64,000 nucleotides of DNA, taken from positions 39,466 through 103,465 of IMG/VR virus record IMGVR_UViG_3300045977_000235. One strand, given 5' to 3'. The position numbers and the translations under genes are program-made. Under the pieces are notes generated by a model. It had not been told where the DNA came from, ran no database searches, and saw only the letters and a program-made list of their open reading frames with translations. This DNA comes from a virus. Of this stretch, positions 8,217 through 15,032 are shown piece after piece (position 1 is the stretch's first letter; each line of letters begins with the position of its first letter).

Positions 8217-8224
8217 AGATTAAA

Positions 8225-10246
8225 TTATTTAACCTCTTTATAGAGAATAGCATACATATGTACTGGGATTTGTTTATGATACTTGCGTAACATTTTCAAT
8301 GCCGCAGTAATCTGTTTACTTGTTAGCTTGTCTCTTTCAGCAAGAGATCTGCCAAATTTGCCGTCTAATTTGTTGTATCCTATATCATTCTTCTCTGTAG
8401 CTTGATCCAGGTTTCGATTGTCCAGAAAACGACAAGCAGAAAGTACCGTATCATGGATCTGCTTTGTATACGTTACCTCTTGCACCGTAGTCTGTACCGT
8501 AGTTTTTCCTACTGTGCTCTGCAATACCGTGTTTTTGGTGTCTGGCGTAGTCTGTACTGCGTTTTGTTTCTCTACCTTGCCAGAGTATAGGGTACTTGAT
8601 TTGCTATGCTCAGATTGGCTTGTAGAGCTTTTTTCTCGTATAGGTTTATCCTCTCGTATCGTGACCTTGTTATCAAGTACTGCGTTTATAACACGGTACT
8701 TGTTAATAAAAGCTCTGATAAAAAGATTGTCCAGAGTGTTAGGTATTACAAGGTACTGTGCTAGTACTGCGTTTTTCTGTCCTATACGTAACAGTCTATC
8801 CTCTGCTTGTATGTTCAATAATGGTGACCATTCTGCCTCTACAAAGATTGCAATAGATGATCTAGTAAGCGTAAAGCCTACGCCTATCGCTCCTATAGTG
8901 CCTACAAGTACTACTATTTGTCCATCTTGAAATTGTTCTATAGTCTCTTGTCGTTTCTTAGGTGACACACTACCATCTAAAAAGATAGTATTAAAGTACT
9001 CTGCAATTTTAGCACCAACCTCTTTATGGTGAGTAAAGATTACTAATGGTGTAGTACTGCTCTCTTGTACTACCTTTATATGTTCTATAGCAGGATTAAC
9101 TTTTGCTTTGCCAAGTTTTGCTCTTTCCTCTGCTATATCCTCAAAACTTATCTTGTACTTGCGTAATACTTCTTGAAAAGTATCTGGATCTAGATCTGTT
9201 AATTCCTCTATATTGAAAGGTAAGCTACTATCTTTATATGTCGATTGTAGCTCTATTATTTGCCTTGTCTTTTCTGGCAAATCTTTTAGAACTTCGTCTT
9301 TAGTCCTACGAATCATAATTTTACTGCGTAGTAAGCTCTGCAATTCGGATTCGTTACTACTACCTTTATTATTCCAACCATACCGACCTTGACTAGCAGA
9401 GCAATACCTTTTTTCGTAGTATGATTTGCTATCGAATAGCTTTGCATTATGAACAATCGGCCATAGTTCTATAGGACGATTCAAGACAGGAGATCCTGTC
9501 ATATATAGTACTTGTGTACCATACTCAACAATGCCATTGATAGCAGGTATTGTATTGTATGTTCTGGTAATCGGATCGAATTCCTTATGTTCTGGTTTTC
9601 CTATAATTGCTTTAGTACGTTGTATATCTGGATTCTTTAGTAAATGGGATTCGTCACAGATTACTAGATCCCAAGGATGACAGAGCTTGTCATATAAAGC
9701 TACAGCAAGATCGTAGCTTATGATAACAATACCGCTATCTGCTACTCTGTCAGTACTTCTTGTTACAAGACAATACTTGTGTGCATCTACAAGCCAAGAA
9801 AAAGACTCGTATAACCAGTTAAGCTTGAGACTACTAGGGCAAACAATCAAGATGTCTTGATAACCTTTATAGTTTATCAAGCCAAGAGCTTGAATAGTCT
9901 TACCAATTCCCATGTCGTCAGCAAGTAGACATACTGGCTTGTCAAGCAAGTATTCTATACCTGCTATCTGATACGAGTAGTATTGCTTGTCTGCATTGCA
10001 TGGTACTTGTAGATTGCTTGTAGTAGCATAGGACGCTTTTAAGGTATTGATAAACGGTAGCAGATTGTCTCTTGTTTCCTTGTCTGCATATGCAATTAGA
10101 TGCATAGCATTCGCGGCATTAGTGGTATACCATACCTTTCTGGCATAGTCGAAACGCATATTTGCCTTGTGTGCTAGCATTCTCTCGTTATAGTCGCAAG
10201 TAAAGACATACTCCGAATCTTTCATTGTTAGTATAGGATCTGCCAT
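8225..10246 (-). CDS. SNF2-family DNA helicase/translocase
   Basis: 673 aa from the ATG at 10246 (SD AGAGGTA); an extension to 10303 has no SD. Motif I is DDMGIGKT (110-117), motif II DESH (198-201), motif III LYMTGSP. The C-terminal helicase domain has LDGSVSP.KRQ, GTIGAIGVGFTLTRS and EDRLLRIGQ, typical of SNF2/HARP-like ATPases. The first 75 residues resemble the HARP-like N-terminus that binds branched DNA. After residue about 500 comes a Ser/Thr/Gln-rich linker and a short helical end. The product likely remodels forks or DNA-protein complexes. It is the only large enzyme of the block apart from the ParB-like protein. Confidence 0.85.
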   Translation of the reverse strand: MADPILTMKDSEYVFTCDYNERMLAHKANMRFDYARKVWYTTNAANAMHLIAYADKETRDNLLPFINTLKASYATTSNLQVPCNADKQYYSYQIAGIEYLLDKPVCLLADDMGIGKTIQALGLINYKGYQDILIVCPSSLKLNWLYESFSWLVDAHKYCLVTRSTDRVADSGIVIISYDLAVALYDKLCHPWDLVICDESHLLKNPDIQRTKAIIGKPEHKEFDPITRTYNTIPAINGIVEYGTQVLYMTGSPVLNRPIELWPIVHNAKLFDSKSYYEKRYCSASQGRYGWNNKGSSNESELQSLLRSKIMIRRTKDEVLKDLPEKTRQIIELQSTYKDSSLPFNIEELTDLDPDTFQEVLRKYKISFEDIAEERAKLGKAKVNPAIEHIKVVQESSTTPLVIFTHHKEVGAKIAEYFNTIFLDGSVSPKKRQETIEQFQDGQIVVLVGTIGAIGVGFTLTRSSIAIFVEAEWSPLLNIQAEDRLLRIGQKNAVLAQYLVIPNTLDNLFIRAFINKYRVINAVLDNKVTIREDKPIREKSSTSQSEHSKSSTLYSGKVEKQNAVQTTPDTKNTVLQSTVGKTTVQTTVQEVTYTKQIHDTVLSACRFLDNRNLDQATEKNDIGYNKLDGKFGRSLAERDKLTSKQITAALKMLRKYHKQIPVHMYAILYKEVK

Positions 10247-10309
10247 TGTAAATATACCTCTTATTAAACGCAGTAAAGAGAGTAGCATAGTGTACCTTGT
10301 CATTATTAA

Positions 10310-10342
10310 GGTACAAGGTACAAGGTAAATGTACCTTGTACC
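10310..10342 (-). promoter_or_regulatory. 13-pair leader hairpin of the helicase gene
   Basis: GGTACAAGGTACA 10310-10322 pairs perfectly with 10330-10342 around a seven-base loop. It lies just upstream of the helicase gene. No T-run follows, so it is likely a leader or processing structure. Confidence 0.6.
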
Positions 10343-10351
10343 ATGCCATTG

Positions 10352-10723
10352 TTATCGTATCGTTATGTTGCCTGAAATGCTACCTTTCCTCTCTTTCTTA
10401 GGTAGACTTTCTCTTATGATTTGCTCTGTTACCTTTAGACTTGCACCGTACTTTTCTTGTGCTCTGTCTATATCCTCTTGTGACATACTACAGATCTGAT
10501 TAAATAATTTAATCGCTCTATCTTGTGAGCAATTGAGAACGCCACATAAACGAGTAAGAGTATCAATGTTTACTGGCGTTTTTTGGTAGTACGTAGGCAG
10601 ACCAACTATGATGTCACCTTGCAAGTGTAGCGTTTCATCTACTGTATATCTACCAGACTTTAGCTTGAGTGTATCTGGTATCTTGATTGCTTTAATTGCA
10701 GCATATAGTAAGTCTCTTGTCAT
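10352..10723 (-). CDS. Hypothetical protein with in-frame palindrome
   Basis: 123 aa, SD AGAGGTATA. It carries a beta-hairpin region (LKSGRYTVDETLHLQGDIIVGLP), a helix with IKLFN encoded by the dispersed palindrome (10498-10514), and a basic C-terminus (LPKKERKGSIS). It may bind nucleic acid, but no family was recognised. Confidence 0.6.
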   Translation of the reverse strand: MTRDLLYAAIKAIKIPDTLKLKSGRYTVDETLHLQGDIIVGLPTYYQKTPVNIDTLTRLCGVLNCSQDRAIKLFNQICSMSQEDIDRAQEKYGASLKVTEQIIRESLPKKERKGSISGNITIR

Positions 10724-10740
10724 TAGCTTATACCTCTATT

Positions 10741-11067
10741 CTAGTGCTGCTTTTTTAACTTGATAGACATGACATCTGCAAGTAAATCTATCATCTCTTG
10801 CTTTGGCATTGTCCAACTATCGCCTAAAATACTTTCATAATGTTTCTCTGTTATGCTGTGCAAGTATTGTATCTGGTTTAATACTTCCTCCCAAGTACTA
10901 TCTTTATGTATCATATACATAACAGCAAGTTTTGTTTCTTGCGATGGTACTTTACTTGCTACAGATTGCTTGTGATTTGCTTGTGCTCTTTTTGGCTTTG
11001 CTATTACATCTTGAGTACACAAGACAAGAGACACTACAAGCAACATAAACACGCAAAACTTTTTCAT
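10741..11067 (-). CDS. Secreted or periplasmic small protein
   Basis: 108 aa from the ATG at 11067 (SD GGGGAAAG); an ATG at 11094 would put nine odd residues before the signal. Sec signal MKKFCVFMLLVVSLVLC with cleavage probably after VIA. A basic Lys/Gln linker follows, then a helical domain with WEEVLNQIQYLHSI. Function unknown. Confidence 0.65.
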   Translation of the reverse strand: MKKFCVFMLLVVSLVLCTQDVIAKPKRAQANHKQSVASKVPSQETKLAVMYMIHKDSTWEEVLNQIQYLHSITEKHYESILGDSWTMPKQEMIDLLADVMSIKLKKQH

Positions 11068-11086
11068 TCTCTTTCCCCTATGAAAC

Positions 11087-11120
11087 GAGAGCACACAAGC
11101 GTATTGTGTAGTGTGCTCTC
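11087..11120 (-). promoter_or_regulatory. Leader hairpin GAGAGCACAC
   Basis: GAGAGCACAC 11087-11096 pairs with GTGTGCTCTC 11111-11120. Upstream on the minus strand lies GGCGTATTGTAG plus an A-run (11128-11155), matching the box before the hairpin at 6420-6452. Probably a conserved expression leader. Confidence 0.6.
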
Positions 11121-11182
11121 AGAATACCGTTTTTTCGTCCTACAATACGCCAAATTTCGATTTGTTTTCCAAGGTAGTGTGT

Positions 11183-11347
11183 TTATACATCTTGAGAAAA
11201 CAAATCGTTTTTAGGGCAAAACAGAGCATAAAGTAAAAAAGACTCGTTACACTCAAGACAGAGCAACAAATTTGCTGCATCTACTATTGTGCAAGTATCA
11301 TCTGTTACTGCTTGCTTGCAATTATCACAAAAGCTTTTGATTGTCAT
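11183..11347 (-). CDS. 54-aa zinc-ribbon-like protein
   Basis: Begins MTIKSFCDNCKQAV and contains a second pair CLEC near residue 30, so a small zinc knuckle is likely. SD TAGGAG lies 10 bases before the ATG at 11347. Its leader contains the hairpin 11372-11398. Function unknown. Confidence 0.65.
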   Translation of the reverse strand: MTIKSFCDNCKQAVTDDTCTIVDAANLLLCLECNESFLLYALFCPKNDLFSQDV

Positions 11348-11371
11348 ATGATGCTACTCCTAAAAAATAAA

Positions 11372-11398
11372 GAGAGCACAGTATCATACTGTGCTCTC
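11372..11398 (-). promoter_or_regulatory. Leader hairpin GAGAGCACAGTA
   Basis: GAGAGCACAGTA 11372-11383 pairs with 11387-11398 around a TCA loop: 12 perfect pairs. On the minus strand TTTATTTTTT follows, so it could end the ParB transcript as well as precede the small zinc protein. Confidence 0.65.
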
Positions 11399-11409
11399 GT
11401 ATTGTTTAC

Positions 11410-12768
11410 TTATTTGTTGAGCTTTGCAATTTTATCATAACAGACTTTCAAGTCTGCTACATAGTCCAGAGTACCATCTTTGGACTTTTCAAAATTGATA
11501 AGCATAAGCAAAACATTTTGCAAGCCAACACTTGCTCTTGCTCTTACTACGTTTGTATTAGCAGACATAAGCAAAGCTTTTACTGCGGGATCTTTCTCTT
11601 TAGAGAAGTCTGTACCTAAAGATACTGGCGTATCAGACCTTGGCGTACTTGATACAGTACCTTTATTTGTTGGTGCATTGTTAGGAGTAGCAGGTACATT
11701 GCTTGTGCTAGCAGGTACATTGTTTGTACTTGCTGGCTTGCTAGTACTTGCTTGTGACTTGCTTGTGCCAGTGTTAGCAGTACTAGCAGATCCCTTCGGT
11801 CTGCCTCTTGTACTGCCTTGTGTGCCAGTACCTTGTTTTGGTGCTTTGTTGCCGTTTTTAATGATTTGCTGTGCTAGTGCATCATTCTGTACTTTAGTCT
11901 CTTGTGTAGTGCTATTGTTGCCGTACTTCTTACCTGTCGCAACAATACTCTGAGCAGTAGTAGCACTAATAAGACCTTTCTCTACTGCCTCTACTACCTC
12001 TGGTGTAGCTTGTAACAAGCTAAGCTTTTGTGTAACCCAAGGTGCAGTTTTGCCCATTTTGCTAGCTATATCTGCTTGAGTCCATTTATGCTCTTTAATC
12101 AAGCAAGCAATACACTCTGCAATTTCCATTGCTTCTAATGATTTGCCTTGATTGCTTGTAAGATTTGCAAACAAGAGCTTGTCTCTTGCTGTATCCTTGT
12201 CTGCATACATAGCAGGTAAACCATTGATAGCAAAACCATCTGCTATCAATTCTCTTGCTGCTTGTAAACGTCTGTGACCTTCGGTCAAGTACAGAGTAAA
12301 TGCACCGTTTACTGTATCTGCATATACCTTGATAGGAGGAAGATTCGCAGTACCGTTTACCTTGATATAATCTTTCAAGTCTTGCAAATCAAGGTTTTTT
12401 CTAGGATTAATACCTGCAATTGTTTGTACTTTGTTAGGATCGACAAGGAAAGCGTCTAAAGATTGCAAGATACCATTAGACTCTGGCGTAGTGGTAACAG
12501 TAGACTTGCTTGCTTTTGGTGTCTTTACTTTAGGCATTGTAGCAGTATCCTCTTGAGTAGTGGTAACAGTCTCTTGCACCGTAACAGTAGACTTGTTAGC
12601 TTTAGGCGTTTTTGGTGTCTTATTTGCTGGTATGGTAGCAGTATCCTCTTGTGCAATGATAGACTTTGTTTGACCGTTTACTGTAATCGTAGCAGACTTG
12701 AGAGCAGTATCCTCTTGTACGTTGTTAGTAACGATAGACACACTAGCAGACTTTTTAACTTTAGGCAT
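11410..12768 (-). CDS. ParB-like CTPase-fold DNA-binding protein
   Basis: 452 aa, SD AAGGATATAG. Residues 1-98 are Thr/Lys/Pro low complexity with repeated QEDTAT and KTPK units. The ParB N-domain spans about 105-210, with NPRK (121-124) and box II GHRRLQAA (164-171), the CTP-binding signature. A helix-turn-helix (WTQADIASKMGKTAPWVTQ, 229-247) matches the ParB/KorB parS-reading motif. A Ser/Thr/Asn-rich linker (about 285-385) leads to a short C-terminal domain that could dimerise. No ParA is seen in this window. The protein is a natural candidate to bind the dispersed palindrome (inference), and its own leader carries one (12822-12838). Confidence 0.85.
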   Translation of the reverse strand: MPKVKKSASVSIVTNNVQEDTALKSATITVNGQTKSIIAQEDTATIPANKTPKTPKANKSTVTVQETVTTTQEDTATMPKVKTPKASKSTVTTTPESNGILQSLDAFLVDPNKVQTIAGINPRKNLDLQDLKDYIKVNGTANLPPIKVYADTVNGAFTLYLTEGHRRLQAARELIADGFAINGLPAMYADKDTARDKLLFANLTSNQGKSLEAMEIAECIACLIKEHKWTQADIASKMGKTAPWVTQKLSLLQATPEVVEAVEKGLISATTAQSIVATGKKYGNNSTTQETKVQNDALAQQIIKNGNKAPKQGTGTQGSTRGRPKGSASTANTGTSKSQASTSKPASTNNVPASTSNVPATPNNAPTNKGTVSSTPRSDTPVSLGTDFSKEKDPAVKALLMSANTNVVRARASVGLQNVLLMLINFEKSKDGTLDYVADLKVCYDKIAKLNK

Positions 12769-12792
12769 TGCTTCTATATCCTTGTGAGTAGT

Positions 12793-12819
12793 GAGAGCAT
12801 AACACTATGCTATGCTCTC
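12793..12819 (-). promoter_or_regulatory. Leader hairpin GAGAGCATA before the ParB-like gene
   Basis: GAGAGCATA 12793-12801 pairs with TATGCTCTC 12811-12819, directly after a palindrome copy (12822-12838). On the minus strand ACTACTCACAAGGATATAG and the start codon follow. Confidence 0.65.
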
Positions 12820-12859
12820 TTGATTAAATTATTTAATCCCTAGCAGATGGACAGTAGTT

Positions 12860-13171
12860 TTATAGGCTTTCTCTTTCTCTGATAAGTTTATCAATACGAC
12901 AATCAAGATCCATCTTGTATTGCTCTTGCAATGCATCCTTGGTAGTCTGCAAAGTCTCAAGCTCTTTTTGCAAGAGCTTTATTCTGTTTTCCCTACACTC
13001 AATTGACCTTGTTACCTCTCGCCATTGTTGACGTACAGACTTTACAAGGTACTGCTTGCCAGATACATACTTGCTTGCTGGTATTGCTTTCTTGCCAGTA
13101 TATGCTTTCGTACTAGCAAGCTTGCTGTACATTGTTGCTGGCATTGTCTCAACAATAGTCTGCTCTTTCAT
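12860..13171 (-). CDS. Coiled-coil protein
   Basis: 103 aa, SD AAGGGAAAG. A basic N-terminal half (KLASTKAYTGKKAIPASKY) leads into a heptad-rich helix (ENRIKLLQKELETLQTTKDAL). It lies just upstream of the ParB-like gene in the same orientation, so it might be its partner (inference). Confidence 0.6.
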   Translation of the reverse strand: MKEQTIVETMPATMYSKLASTKAYTGKKAIPASKYVSGKQYLVKSVRQQWREVTRSIECRENRIKLLQKELETLQTTKDALQEQYKMDLDCRIDKLIRERESL

Positions 13172-13259
13172 CTGCTTTCCCTTATAGTGTAGTGAGCAAT
13201 TGTTACAAGGTACAAGATACGATTTGCTTATAGTCTCTTTCCTCTCTTATAGTGTGCTT

Positions 13260-13478
13260 TTACTCTCGCCAGAATTTTGCATAATGTACAAGGCAATAAT
13301 GGCAGAAAAGATACTCAAGACAAGCAAGCTTGTCTATCATCCTAAAGATCCATACTGGCATAGTATAGTGTACTTCTTGCTTTTCCCATTTACAGCAAGT
13401 AATACCTTTAAACTCAATATGCCTCTTGTATCTGCCATTGATAGCGTTTTGTACAAGATACTTGATTCTGTTTTGCAT
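13260..13478 (-). CDS. Small zinc-finger-like protein
   Basis: 72 aa from the ATG at 13478, with SD GAGAGGAAAG; a GTG at 13541 in the same frame lacks one. CCKWEK and, near the end, CLEYLFCHYCLVH give a Cys/His set able to hold zinc, between aromatic strands. Fold reminiscent of small HNH-like or zinc-ribbon proteins; no definite family. Confidence 0.55.
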   Translation of the reverse strand: MQNRIKYLVQNAINGRYKRHIEFKGITCCKWEKQEVHYTMPVWIFRMIDKLACLEYLFCHYCLVHYAKFWRE

Positions 13479-13587
13479 TGTGCTTTCCTCTCGCTTGCAC
13501 TCAAGACAGAGTGCTATGCAATAATTGTACCATTCGGCCACTAATTAAAGCAAGTAAAGTTTTGATGCTAGCAAATCACTAGCAAGT

Positions 13588-13974
13588 CTACAGAGAAAAG
13601 TACATATAATCGCTATATGTACTGTAATGTGTCTGCTTGTTAAACAGAAAAACAATTGTACCTTCGTGACCTTGTACTGTTACCTCTATATAATTGTTTG
13701 TCTCTTTTCTTACTCTGCCATACTGTAAGCTATTATCTGCCATACTCTGGATCTTTACTTTTTCCCCTATCATATGTTTGTTAGTAGATACGGTATGCTC
13801 TACAGTAGGATGCACTCTTACAAGGTATGGATTATTTGCTACTCGCTTGACCTCTATCTTGTCGTTTACCTTTAGACCATAATGCGATCCGTATAATTCC
13901 TCTGCTTTACTGTTACGTCTTACTCTCACTACTACTCTGCCATTATTTACTGCGATTACTTTAGCTTGTGCCAT
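13588..13974 (-). CDS. Beta-rich protein, QYGRV family member 1
   Basis: 128 aa, SD ATAGGAG. The N-terminal half looks like a small beta-barrel (KVIAVNNGRVVVRVRRNS, then YGLKVNDKIEVKRV). The C-terminal half shares SLQYGRVRKETNNYIEVTV and a Y.DYMYF ending with 14440-14649. It could be an SH3- or KOW-like nucleic acid binder (inference). Confidence 0.6.
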   Translation of the reverse strand: MAQAKVIAVNNGRVVVRVRRNSKAEELYGSHYGLKVNDKIEVKRVANNPYLVRVHPTVEHTVSTNKHMIGEKVKIQSMADNSLQYGRVRKETNNYIEVTVQGHEGTIVFLFNKQTHYSTYSDYMYFSL

Positions 13975-14002
13975 TGTTCATACTCCTATGGTAAATGGAA
14001 AA

Positions 14003-14023
14003 AGCACAGTACAATACTGTGCT
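14003..14023 (-). promoter_or_regulatory. Leader hairpin AGCACAGTA
   Basis: AGCACAGTA 14003-14011 pairs with TACTGTGCT 14015-14023 around CAA. Same family as the hairpin at 11372-11398, which has the same inner stem bases. Confidence 0.55.
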
Positions 14024-14031
14024 CTTGCTAG

Positions 14032-14163
14032 CTAGTCTCTTGTTTCCTCTTGCTCTCTTTCATCGTTACAAGTAGAGCACACTATAACGATGAAAGAGTA
14101 ATCTGCATTGTGCTCTACAATATAGGCAGTATTGCCACAGTCTGGACAACAAAGATCTTCCAT
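14032..14163 (-). CDS. 43-aa zinc-ribbon protein
   Basis: Begins MEDLCCPDCGNTAYIVEHN and has a second pair CSTC near residue 29, then a Glu-rich tail (NDEREQEETRD). SD GGGGAAAG lies 5 bases before the ATG. A two-CxxC zinc ribbon of this size often mediates protein contacts. Confidence 0.65.
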   Translation of the reverse strand: MEDLCCPDCGNTAYIVEHNADYSFIVIVCSTCNDEREQEETRD

Positions 14164-14174
14164 TATGCTTTCCC

Positions 14175-14252
14175 CTATATATGATTTGCGACAAGAAACA
14201 AAACAAGGATAAACAAAACGAGACTTGTACAGACAATCCAGAAAGCAGACAT
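14175..14252 (-). CDS. 25-aa single-span membrane peptide
   Basis: MSAFWIVCTSLVLFILVLF plus a short tail. It starts in a TAATG overlap with the previous gene and has GAGGAT about 7 bases upstream. Very small, but overlap, SD and composition all agree. Membrane micropeptides of this kind recur in the window. Confidence 0.55.
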   Translation of the reverse strand: MSAFWIVCTSLVLFILVLFLVANHI

Positions 14253-14428
14253 TAGTTTATCCTCTTTACAGTGTAGTACTTGCTATCTTTCTGTACCCTA
14301 TGTACTACACGCCTATAGTGAAAATGCATTAAAACACGGTAACAGTATCTTTCCTCTCTTATTACTCTACCATACTGTGTCTTACCATCTATAGAGCAAG
14401 TAATAGATACTTCGTATTCTGTAAACAT
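14252..14428 (-). CDS. 58-aa protein, QYGRV family member 2
   Basis: Contains GKTQYGRVIREERYCYRV, aligning with QYGRVRKETNNYI (13588-13974) and QYGVVVRETSDYI (14440-14649). SD AGAGGAAAG lies 2 bases from the ATG at 14428. Arg/Tyr-rich and probably a small beta fold. Three clustered divergent copies suggest local duplication. Confidence 0.6.
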   Translation of the reverse strand: MFTEYEVSITCSIDGKTQYGRVIREERYCYRVLMHFHYRRVVHRVQKDSKYYTVKRIN

Positions 14429-14439
14429 ACTTTCCTCTC

Positions 14440-14649
14440 TTACTCGTTAGGATACAGAAAAAGATAATCTTGGAAGGTACAACGTAACTGTGAGCTTTTA
14501 TTAAACCTATACTGTACCTTTCTGTTACCGTAAGAGGTAAGAGCAATTGTGATATAGTCGCTTGTTTCTCTTACCACTACACCGTATTGCGTGTAACTAT
14601 CCATTGTTCTAACAGTCTTGATTGTTTGCCCTAACAATTGATACTGCAT
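14440..14649 (-). CDS. 69-aa protein, QYGRV family member 3
   Basis: SD ATAGGAAAG. Contains TQYGVVVRETSDYITIAL and ends FQDYLFLYPNE, like the end of 13588-13974. It is the first gene after the structured RNA region, with a copy of the dispersed palindrome (14667-14683) between the RNA and its SD. Confidence 0.6.
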   Translation of the reverse strand: MQYQLLGQTIKTVRTMDSYTQYGVVVRETSDYITIALTSYGNRKVQYRFNKSSQLRCTFQDYLFLYPNE

Positions 14650-14684
14650 TATGCTCTTTCCTATCGGATTAAATTATTTAATCT

Positions 14685-14797
14685 GAGAGCATACCAGAGT
14701 ATTGCCTTGTACTCTTTAAACAAGCTTTGTCTTTACTCACAGTAAAGTCTGGCGATTCGTAGCACGTGCTACAGATTTGCTTGTAAAGTATGCTCTC
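14685..14797 (-). ncRNA. Structured RNA element copy A
   Basis: Closing helix P1 pairs 14685-14694 with 14788-14797 (ten pairs). Inside, P5 pairs 14696-14701 with 14710-14715 and P2 pairs ACAAGC 14720-14725 with 14779-14784. P2 encloses P4 (14731-14737 with 14741-14747) and P3 (14759-14765 with 14766-14772). All helices are perfect. Copy B downstream keeps each helix with different bases, which supports RNA function. The minus strand is favoured because a gene follows; the hairpins would also form on the plus strand. No known RNA class was recognised. Confidence 0.7.
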
Positions 14798-14801
14798 TTT
14801 C

Positions 14802-14917
14802 CAGAGTACAGTAGAGTGCTACCACTACTCTTTAACAAGCTTTGCGATACTCGCAAGTATCGCTTGGTGATCCATAGCATGTAACATGCTACAGTTTTGC
14901 TTGTACCTTGTACTCTG
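14802..14917 (-). ncRNA. Structured RNA element copy B
   Basis: P1 pairs 14802-14810 with 14909-14917. P5 pairs 14813-14817 with 14827-14831, and P2 pairs ACAAGC 14835-14840 with 14899-14904. P4 pairs GCGATACT 14844-14851 with 14856-14863; P3 pairs 14875-14881 with 14885-14891. Compared with copy A, P1, P3, P4 and P5 differ in base pairs but keep pairing. P2 and the junctions are conserved: AAA[AT]CTG before P3, G[AG]ATC[AG]CCA between P3 and P4, and AAAGCTTG after P4 (minus-strand sense). Confidence 0.7.
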
Positions 14918-15032
14918 TAATGCTCTGCACTATAGACTTGCAATCTATAATTGTTGCATTACAAGCAATACCTAAGTCTTATTGTGTGCTTAGTTAATAC
15001 CTCTCTATACTAGCATGGTATATATTGCTTGT
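14917..15032 (-). ncRNA. Possible diverged third structured element
   Basis: ACAAGCAATA 14961-14970 pairs with TATTGCTTGT 15023-15032 and contains the same ACAAGC/GCTTGT core as P2 of copies A and B. A hairpin TATAGA/TCTATA (14931-14936 with 14944-14949) stands where P5 would be. The inner helices are weak and the junction words differ, so this is either a decayed copy or a different RNA. Confidence 0.4.

Noticed and set aside
8418-8930. 170-aa plus-strand open frame
   Set aside because: Antisense to the SNF2 helicase motifs; no SD and no protein-like pattern.
11480-11953. 157-aa plus-strand open frame
   Set aside because: Antisense to the ParB-like linker; Leu/Val/Ala composition is a shadow of the Thr/Ser-rich coding strand.
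14737-14943. 68-aa minus-strand open frame
   Set aside because: It spans the two structured RNA copies; its repeats are explained by the RNA helices and it lacks an SD.
14925-14955. tRNA-like anticodon arm (stem TATAGA/TCTATA with a seven-base loop)
   Set aside because: No T-loop, D-arm or acceptor stem can be drawn around it on either strand.
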